A DNA stretch of 8,362 bases, from contig CALMWO010000572.1 in the NCBI GenBank assembly GCA_937873805.1, forward strand, positions 1-8,362, read 5' to 3'. Origin of the DNA: an uncultured Hyphomonadaceae bacterium (GTDB taxonomy: Bacteria; Pseudomonadota; Alphaproteobacteria; Caulobacterales; Hyphomonadaceae). Below, piece after piece: positions 6,534 to 8,362 of this stretch (the stretch's first letter is position 1; the number at the start of each line of letters is the position of its first letter). The notes beneath the pieces are model-generated. The model was given only the letters and a program-made list of their open reading frames with translations. It was not told the origin of the DNA and did not search any database. A program made the translations under genes and the position numbers.

Positions 6534-6839
6534 ATGAAACGTCCGGTTTCACTTGTAGCGTCCCTTCTATTGTCCTTGGGAGTTGCCAGCGCCTGCAGTG
6601 CGGCTGCGGCTGGCAAAACCGAGATTGCAGGGGCGTGCAGTTCCAAGATGGGCTCCGAGCAGGGATGCGCCTGCCTTGCCGACGCGCTGGAGAAAAACCT
6701 CACACCTGAGGAATTCACCCAGGTCGCCAAAGGCATGGACGAACAGAAGCGCTACTCCGAGATGCTTCCCGGCAATCTCAGCGACGACGCCAAGATCGCC
6801 GGGGTGTTCACGCAGGCAACGGCATCCTGCTTCACCTGA
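6534..6839 (+). CDS. Small cysteine-rich exported protein of unknown function
   Basis: The 101-aa product starts with MKRP and a hydrophobic stretch (VSLVASLLLSLGVASA), a Sec signal peptide. Cleavage could be at S-A-C (lipoprotein-like, Cys21, but with Ala at -3) or shortly after at AAAAG by signal peptidase I. The mature part is short, probably helical, and has four cysteines: Cys35, Cys45, Cys47 and Cys99. Spacing C-x9-C-x-C with a distant last Cys suggests one or two disulfides formed in the periplasm; it is not a CXXC thioredoxin site or a CXXCH haem site. The segment LADALEKNLTPEEFTQVA looks amphipathic. ATG follows GGGGAA by five bases, and the gene has its own TTGACA promoter. It is a single gene, convergent with the next one with only 29 bp between. 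I do not recognise a family. Confidence 0.8.
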   Translation: MKRPVSLVASLLLSLGVASACSAAAAGKTEIAGACSSKMGSEQGCACLADALEKNLTPEEFTQVAKGMDEQKRYSEMLPGNLSDDAKIAGVFTQATASCFT

Positions 6840-6868
6840 CCTGCACGCGCGCCTTCGAACGCGGGTGA

Positions 6869-7285
6869 TCAGACGCCGATGGCTGCCATGATGCCGGCGG
6901 TCAGGGCGACGAACGTCATGAGCAGCGTCAACGCCACGGCGACGACGCGCTGGGTCGAGTTTTTCTTTTTCAGCCCTTCGGGCGCCTTGTCGCGGCGCGG
7001 CGCCAGCGTCCAGACATTCGACAGGAAGCCCAGCGCCGCCACGCCGGCGACGATGGCCGCCGCCCGTGCGTTGGAGAGGAGCGCCGCTCCGGTCGCAATG
7101 CCCAGCAGCGCCGCCTGAAAGCCAGCGGTCGCTGAAATCACCTTGCGCAGCATGCGGTCAGCCCGGCCATGGTCGAGACCGTCGAATGCCGAGTTCGCGA
7201 CAATGACCGCCGCCGTCCAGCCGGACGCCGCCGCACCGCCAGCGCAGAGCGCCGCCACTGCGTGCATGATCGAAATCAGGTCCAT
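6869..7285 (-). CDS. Four-TM inner-membrane protein of unknown function
   Basis: With the start at 7285 the product is 138 aa and has four hydrophobic segments, about residues 6-30, 51-70, 74-93 and 113-136. Both loop 1-2 (DHGRADRMLRK) and loop 3-4 (RRDKAPEGLKKKNSTQR) are positively charged, so by the positive-inside rule both lie in the cytoplasm and the two termini face the periplasm. There are no charged or catalytic motifs inside the membrane segments and no family that I recognise. The ATG at 7285 is preferred because GGGGA sits eight bases before it; an in-frame ATG at 7294 would add three residues (MAD) but abuts the GGGG. It is divergent from the inhibitor lipoprotein gene and converges on the small exported protein gene. 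Confidence 0.8.
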   Translation of the reverse strand: MDLISIMHAVAALCAGGAAASGWTAAVIVANSAFDGLDHGRADRMLRKVISATAGFQAALLGIATGAALLSNARAAAIVAGVAALGFLSNVWTLAPRRDKAPEGLKKKNSTQRVVAVALTLLMTFVALTAGIMAAIGV

Positions 7286-7336
7286 GTCGGCCATCCCCGG
7301 AAATCAGGCGCAAACCGGGAGATTGCAGGGATTCGC

Positions 7337-7355
7337 CCGGTGGTGTCGCCACTGG
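7337..7355. repeat. Dyad in the divergent promoter region
   Basis: CCGGTGG-TGTCG-CCACTGG forms a 7-bp inverted repeat with one G-T pair, midway between the divergent four-TM protein gene and the inhibitor lipoprotein gene. It is followed by AAAAA on the plus strand, so it is not a plus-strand terminator, and its place suggests an operator shared by both promoters. Confidence 0.3.
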
Positions 7356-7386
7356 CAAAAAGCCCGGAATGTATGGCTTGAGGGGA

Positions 7387-7415
7387 TTGCCACCTCACCG
7401 GGCCCGCCCGAGAAG
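7387..7415 (+). promoter_or_regulatory. Candidate promoter of the inhibitor lipoprotein gene
   Basis: TTGCCA (7387-7392), 17 bp, then GAGAAG (7410-7415) gives a 5-of-6 and a 3-of-6 match. Transcription would start near 7422, about 20 bp before the ATG. GGGGA lies a few bases before the ATG as ribosome site. The -10 is weak. Confidence 0.3.
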
Positions 7416-7444
7416 TAACCAAGGACACTCAATCGGGGACTTTC

Positions 7445-8179
7445 ATGAACATCCGGGCGATCGCAGCCGTGACTGGGCTTGGCCTTCTTGCCGCCGCCTG
7501 CAGCCAGCCGGCCCCGCCGGCGCCAGTCGAGCCGACACCGGTCGCCGACCAGCCGGCGACACCAGCAATCCCCGACGCCTTTGCCTATGCCGTCAATTAT
7601 GAGTGCGAAGGCGGCGGCGTGGTGGATGTGGTCTACAATGGCAATGGTGACGCGCTGGCGCGTCTCGATGGCGGCACAGCCGAAACGCTGCCGATGAACC
7701 CCGACAGCCAGACAAGCATCGAATACAAGAACGCCACCACCACCCTGCAAACAGACGGGTCGTCGGTGACCTGGAAATCGGGCGCAACAACGAAGACCTG
7801 CATGATCAAGACACGCGAACTCCCTGCCCCGAAGGTTGAAGGCGCGGTACGGGCGCTCGGCGAGGCGGATGCCGGCGCCAATGTCGAGATGAAGGTCGGC
7901 GAGAAGATTTCGATCGCGCTCGTCGGCATTCCGACGGCTGGCTATGTCTGGGGCGCCTCGACGCCGCCAGCCTTCATCAAGGCAAGCGATGGCCCCGGCG
8001 GGGCAACATCGACCGCCCAGTTCACGCCGGGCTTTGCCGGCGGCAGCCATTGGGAAGTTGTGGTGATCGAAGCGCTGGCGGCCGGTGAAGGCGAAATCAC
8101 CCTCGCCCAGCGCCGTCCGTGGGAAACCGCCGCCGAGCCGGACGCCAAGACATTCAAGTTCAAATTGAAAGTGAGCTGA
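7445..8179 (+). CDS. Lipoprotein with MliC-like and chagasin-type (I42) inhibitor domains
   Basis: The 244-aa protein has a lipoprotein signal ending LLAAAC (Cys19) and a Pro/Ala/Thr-rich tether (about 21-43). The first domain (about 46-122) resembles MliC/PliC lysozyme inhibitors: a small beta barrel with Cys53 (NYEC) and Cys119 (KTC) as the probable disulfide, and an NGDALARLDGG-type core. The usual SG-x-x-Y and KG inhibitory motifs are only partly kept (SIEY, TDG), so lysozyme inhibition is uncertain. The second domain (about 143-244) is a chagasin/ICP inhibitor of papain-like cysteine proteases. Its three binding loops are recognisable: GIPTAGYVW (161-169, usual NPTTGY), FAGGSHW (197-203, usual GxGG) and RRPWE (223-227). 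Residue 21 is Gln, not Asp, so outer-membrane sorting is likely. It would face lytic enzymes of predators, hosts or competitors, or restrain the cell's own hydrolases. ATG has GGGGA upstream. Confidence 0.85.
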   Translation: MNIRAIAAVTGLGLLAAACSQPAPPAPVEPTPVADQPATPAIPDAFAYAVNYECEGGGVVDVVYNGNGDALARLDGGTAETLPMNPDSQTSIEYKNATTTLQTDGSSVTWKSGATTKTCMIKTRELPAPKVEGAVRALGEADAGANVEMKVGEKISIALVGIPTAGYVWGASTPPAFIKASDGPGGATSTAQFTPGFAGGSHWEVVVIEALAAGEGEITLAQRRPWETAAEPDAKTFKFKLKVS

Positions 8180-8362
8180 CCGGCTCGCTGGCGGCATCCG
8201 CGCGGGTGATCAGAAGATCTTCCGACAAACGCAGATTGACGAGCTTTTGACGTGCGTCGAGATCGGCGCGGAACGACGCCACGCGCGCCTCGCCGCCGGC
8301 CTCGAGATCGATGTTCAGCCAACGCGTGCGGCCCTGAGCGTCCGTCTCCACGGCCGTGATCT
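8160..8362 (-). CDS. C-terminal part of an unrecognised protein (cut by window edge)
   Basis: An open frame on the minus strand enters at the right edge and stops at 8160. It is open through the edge (reading I-T-A-V before ETDAQGRTRW), so the GTG at 8351 is probably not the true start. Codons are strongly GC-ending, as in neighbouring genes, which supports real coding. The visible part, roughly 66 residues, is charged and soluble. It includes TRWLNIDLEAGG and VASFRADLDARQKLVNLRL, suggesting alternating beta strands somewhat like a PRC-barrel fragment; this is a guess. The last six codons and stop overlap the convergent lipoprotein gene by 20 bp. Confidence 0.65.
   Translation of the reverse strand, partial: ITAVETDAQGRTRWLNIDLEAGGEARVASFRADLDARQKLVNLRLSEDLLITRADAASEPVSSLSI

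Noticed and set aside
6840..6868. Possible bidirectional terminator between the convergent genes
   Set aside because: The region has CGCG-type symmetry around TTCGAA but no convincing stem followed by a T-tract on either strand.
7304..8197. A 297-codon open frame on the minus strand
   Set aside because: It is antisense to the inhibitor lipoprotein, which has a lipobox and two recognisable domains. The antisense product is Arg/Gly/Cys-rich without motifs.
1..8362. Mobile element, CRISPR array, toxin-antitoxin or phage defence system
   Set aside because: No transposase, integrase, regularly spaced repeats, toxin-antitoxin pair or defence domains were seen on either strand.

Overview
The window is about 62% GC by eye and has short intergenic gaps. 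Its codons are strongly GC-ending, and its proteins look like those of a free-living Gram-negative bacterium: lipoprotein signals, a periplasmic quinoprotein dehydrogenase, a membrane-tethered protease. An alphaproteobacterium is the likeliest host (inference from overall style; no rRNA or other phylogenetic marker is present). There is no tRNA, rRNA, CRISPR array, insertion sequence or sign of recent transfer, so this reads as ordinary chromosomal backbone plus a few envelope accessory genes.

Layout. At 1-77 (minus) is the N-terminus of an exported protein cut by the window edge. At 189-2351 (minus) is a PQQ-dependent alcohol dehydrogenase with a fused cytochrome c domain, closed by a clear intrinsic terminator at 136-168. 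Upstream of it on the same strand (2468-3973) is a two-TM hybrid histidine kinase. At 4053-6308 (minus) is a compact three-gene unit: a DUF350 membrane protein, a membrane-anchored trypsin-like serine protease, and pyrF (orotidine 5'-phosphate decarboxylase). The protease and pyrF overlap by 4 bp (GTGA). A 225-bp divergent promoter region then precedes a small cysteine-rich exported protein (6534-6839, plus). This gene converges on an unrecognised four-TM membrane protein (6869-7285, minus). The latter is divergent from a lipoprotein (7445-8179, plus) that combines an MliC-like lysozyme-inhibitor fold with a chagasin-type cysteine-protease inhibitor domain. The window ends in the C-terminal part of another minus-strand gene (8160 to beyond 8362), whose 3' end overlaps the lipoprotein gene tail to tail.

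How it fits together. The dehydrogenase oxidises alcohols in the periplasm or at a membrane surface and passes electrons through its own haem to the respiratory chain. The neighbouring kinase could sense envelope or redox state, but no output regulator is visible. The rest of the window is mostly envelope biology (protease, DUF350, small exported Cys protein, inhibitor lipoprotein), with pyrF the one cytosolic biosynthetic enzyme embedded in it. I see no clear undescribed multi-gene system. The most distinctive single item is the two-inhibitor lipoprotein, followed by the protease-pyrF translational coupling and several well-placed inverted repeats in the promoter and leader regions.
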